DNA from: an uncultured Clostridia bacterium
Lineage (GTDB): Bacteria; Bacillota; Clostridia; Lachnospirales; Anaerotignaceae
Assembly (NCBI GenBank): GCA_944379995.1
Contig: CALWGF010000010.1
Span: 1-64,000 of the forward strand
DNA length: 64,000 nt
Reading direction: 5' to 3'
A program made the position numbers and the translations under genes. Shown here in pieces: positions 62,232 to 64,000 of this stretch (its first letter is position 1; every line of letters begins with the position of its first letter). The notes under the pieces are model-generated. The model had not been told where the DNA came from. It was given only the letters and a program-made list of their open reading frames with translations, and made no database searches.

Positions 62232-63539
62232 ATGTTAAACATGAACCAAAAATTAATTAAAAGACAACAGGAAGGAAAAATAATTAAAACAGGTATTGTT
62301 GGTGCTGGACAAATGGGTAGAGGTATGGTTACTCAGATGGTATTAATGAACGGAATTATGCCAGCTATCGTATCTGATATTAAAGTTGAAAACGCTGTTA
62401 ATGCATTCAAATATGCAGGTGTTACAGATGAAGATATTGTTATTGCAAAAACAATAGCAGAAGCTAATGCAGCTATTGAAAAAGGTAAATATGTTGCTAC
62501 TGAAAGTGCAGATTTTGTTTCAAAAGCTGATTTAGTAAACTGTGTTATTGATGCAACAGGTGTTCCTGATGTTGGTGCTAGAGTTTCAACAGATGCAATC
62601 GCTAACAAAAAACATGTTGTTATGTTAAACGTAGAAACAGATATAGTAATTGGACCTTACCTTAAAAAACTTGCTGAAAAAGAAGGAGTAATATATACAG
62701 GTTCAGCAGGTGACGAACCTGGTGCTGTTATGGAATTATATTGCTTTGCTAAAGCTATGGGCTTAGATGTTAAAGTAATGGGTAAAGGTAAAAATAATAA
62801 ACTTGCAAGAGATTGTAACCCAGATACAGTATTAGAAGAAGCTACAAGAAGAAAAATGAGTCCAAAAATGCTTTGTGCATTTAAAGATGGTACAAAAACA
62901 ATGGTTGAAATGACAGCAATGTCAAATGCAACAGGATTAATCCCAGACGTTATAGGTGGACATGGTATTGAATCAGATGTTAAAGGATTAAATGAAAAAT
63001 TCAAACTTATTAAAGATGGTGGTATACTTAATAAACATGGCGTTGTTGAATATGTTAACGGTATTGCTCCTGGTGTATTTGTAACAGTTTCAACTGAAAA
63101 TGATGAAATTGCTTATCAGATGCAGTATCACAGCATGGGACCTGGACCATTATGGACATTATACCGCCCATATCACCTTTGCAACCTTGAAACACCTCTT
63201 ACTGTTGCAAAAGCAGTTATTGATGGAGAAACTACAATAGTTCCTATTGACGGATTAGTTTCAGAATGTATTACAGTAGCTAAAAAAGACTTAAAAGCTG
63301 GAGAAACTATTGATGGTATAGGTGGATATACAACATATGGTTCAATCGCTACTGTTGAAGATACAGATGCAAATAATTATGTACCTTACGGATTAATCAA
63401 CAATAAAACAGTAATGAAAAAAGATGTTAAAAAAGGTCAGCTCATTACTTTAGATTGTGTAGATTTAGATACAACAACTTTAATTTACAAATTAAGAAAA
63501 GAACAGGATAAAATGTACAATAGAAAGCTTGTATTATAA
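62232..63539 (+). CDS. NAD(P)-dependent oxidoreductase with SAF domain
   Basis: A 435-residue protein related to homoserine dehydrogenase-like proteins with a C-terminal SAF domain (COG4091). The Rossmann fold begins GIVGAGQMGRGMV (about 22-34). CVIDATGVPDVGA and NVETDIVIGPYL follow, then TGSAGDEPGAVMELY. The C-terminal part (about 330-430) has SECITVAKKDLKAGETIDG and NKTVMKKDVKKGQ of SAF type. It is unlikely to make homoserine here, since no other threonine or methionine gene is near and a PTS protein and aldolase flank it. It may oxidise a phosphorylated branched or polyol substrate, which is inference. Confidence 0.85.
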   Translation: MLNMNQKLIKRQQEGKIIKTGIVGAGQMGRGMVTQMVLMNGIMPAIVSDIKVENAVNAFKYAGVTDEDIVIAKTIAEANAAIEKGKYVATESADFVSKADLVNCVIDATGVPDVGARVSTDAIANKKHVVMLNVETDIVIGPYLKKLAEKEGVIYTGSAGDEPGAVMELYCFAKAMGLDVKVMGKGKNNKLARDCNPDTVLEEATRRKMSPKMLCAFKDGTKTMVEMTAMSNATGLIPDVIGGHGIESDVKGLNEKFKLIKDGGILNKHGVVEYVNGIAPGVFVTVSTENDEIAYQMQYHSMGPGPLWTLYRPYHLCNLETPLTVAKAVIDGETTIVPIDGLVSECITVAKKDLKAGETIDGIGGYTTYGSIATVEDTDANNYVPYGLINNKTVMKKDVKKGQLITLDCVDLDTTTLIYKLRKEQDKMYNRKLVL

Positions 63540-63602
63540 TTAAAAATAGTGTATCATAATTAATGTAGTCTTTTAGTCTTAGTAAATATACTTTAGTTTT
63601 TA

Positions 63603-63645
63603 AAATTATTTCCATATTACTATAAAAGTGGTATGGAAATAATTT
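63603..63645 (+). promoter_or_regulatory. Long hairpin between oxidoreductase and transaldolase
   Basis: AAATTATTTCCATATTAC (63603-63620) pairs with GTGGTATGGAAATAATTT (63628-63645), 18 bp with two G.T pairs and a 7-nt loop. No T-run follows, so it is more likely an RNA processing or stability element, or an operator, than a terminator. Confidence 0.55.
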
Positions 63646-63695
63646 GCGTTATAAAAAATGTATATTAGAATGTATGAGAATGGAGTTGTTGTAGA

Positions 63696-64000
63696 ATGAA
63701 ATTTTTCTTAGATACAGCAAACATTGCTGACATCAAAAGAGCTGAGAGAACTGGTATTATTTGTGGGGTAACAACAAACCCTTCCCTTATTGCAAAGGAA
63801 GGAAGAAATTTTAACGAAGTTATCAAAGAGATAACAGAAATTGTAGATGGTCCTATAAGTGGGGAAGTTAAAGCGACTACTACAAGTGCCGAAAAAATGA
63901 TTGAAGAAGGTAGGGAGATTGCTAAAATACACCCTAATATGGTTGTAAAAATCCCTATGACTGAAGAAGGACTTGCCGCTACAAAAGTCCTTTCAAAAGA
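63696..64000 (+). CDS. Transaldolase / fructose-6-phosphate aldolase, partial
   Basis: The first 101 residues of a TalC/FSA-type class I aldolase, cut by the window edge. It begins [18 protein letters not shown], with [13 protein letters not shown] and [10 protein letters not shown]. The Schiff-base lysine is K85 in VVKIPMT, at the same position as in E. coli FSA. The short family is about 215 residues. The SD GGAG is 10 nt upstream. It may move three-carbon units of the sugar handled by the PTS locus, or serve the pentose phosphate pathway. Confidence 0.9.
   Translation, partial: MKFFLDTANIADIKRAERTGIICGVTTNPSLIAKEGRNFNEVIKEITEIVDGPISGEVKATTTSAEKMIEEGREIAKIHPNMVVKIPMTEEGLAATKVLSK

Overview
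The window is strongly AT-rich, densely packed chromosomal DNA of a low-GC, endospore-forming Firmicute, most likely class Clostridia and possibly a Lachnospiraceae relative. The evidence is two Spo0A-type regulators, SpoIVB, YlbJ, a spore-photoproduct-lyase-like protein, DacF-type carboxypeptidases, RqcH, RemA, anaerobic (cbi-type) cobalamin genes, Pta-AckA, frequent TTG/GTG starts with strong Shine-Dalgarno (SD) sequences, and gene orders typical of Firmicutes. No rRNA, tRNA, CRISPR array, prophage or complete insertion sequence was seen. Only the extreme left edge looks like the terminal hairpins of a mobile element.

Layout. 1-145: IS200/IS605-like terminal hairpins. 146-5195: a DJ-1 protein, an unknown gene paired with a CYTH phosphatase-like gene, Spo0A, a PspC protein and, on the minus strand, a DUF4364 regulator, a YtqA-like radical SAM protein and an unknown gene. 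5421-6752: glutamate dehydrogenase. 6853-9748 (minus): a three-gene operon of a protein with a His/Cys-rich tail, an SPL-like radical SAM protein and a glyoxalase. 9853-21307 (plus): an eleven-gene cobalamin operon followed by sfsA. 21357-27081: a D,D-carboxypeptidase convergent with a minus-strand operon (site-2-protease-like, scpA, scpB, dacF, spoIVB). 27468-28250: a divergent Spo0A paralogue. 28298-30085 (minus): rqcH. 30239-44880: a long housekeeping series, yicC-remA-gmk-rpoZ-priA-def-fmt-yugP-rsmB-rlmN-prpC-prkC-rsgA-rpe-thiN. 44981-51460: a small membrane protein, rpmB (minus), asp23-fakA, recG, rsmD-coaD and a coiled-coil protein. 51466-53862 (minus): ylbJ and tmcAL. 54042-60363: a truncated CheA-like kinase, pta-ackA, yceD-rpmF, plsX, acpP, rnc. 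60756-64000: a SorC-type regulator, a glucitol-family PTS IIA protein, a SAF-domain oxidoreductase and a transaldolase that runs off the edge.

How the genes work together. The cobalamin operon covers most of the corrin ring methylations, amidation, adenosylation and aminopropanol attachment, but lacks the C17 methyltransferase (cbiH), precorrin-6A reductase (cbiJ), a cobalt chelatase and the nucleotide-loop genes, which must be elsewhere or absent. Its promoter overlaps the divergent promoter of the metal-binding-tail protein, and its leader is too short for a B12 riboswitch. The yicC-thiN and asp23-rnc regions carry translation, ribosome maturation, replication restart, acetate and fatty-acid functions.

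The least ordinary items are: the divergent second Spo0A with sporulation-like promoter signals, the short CheA-like kinase without a CheW domain, the site-2-protease homologue with HExxR instead of HExxH, the His/Cys-tail protein sharing a promoter region with the cobalamin operon, hairpins that abut or include SD sequences at several genes, and the right-edge PTS/oxidoreductase/transaldolase locus of unknown substrate.
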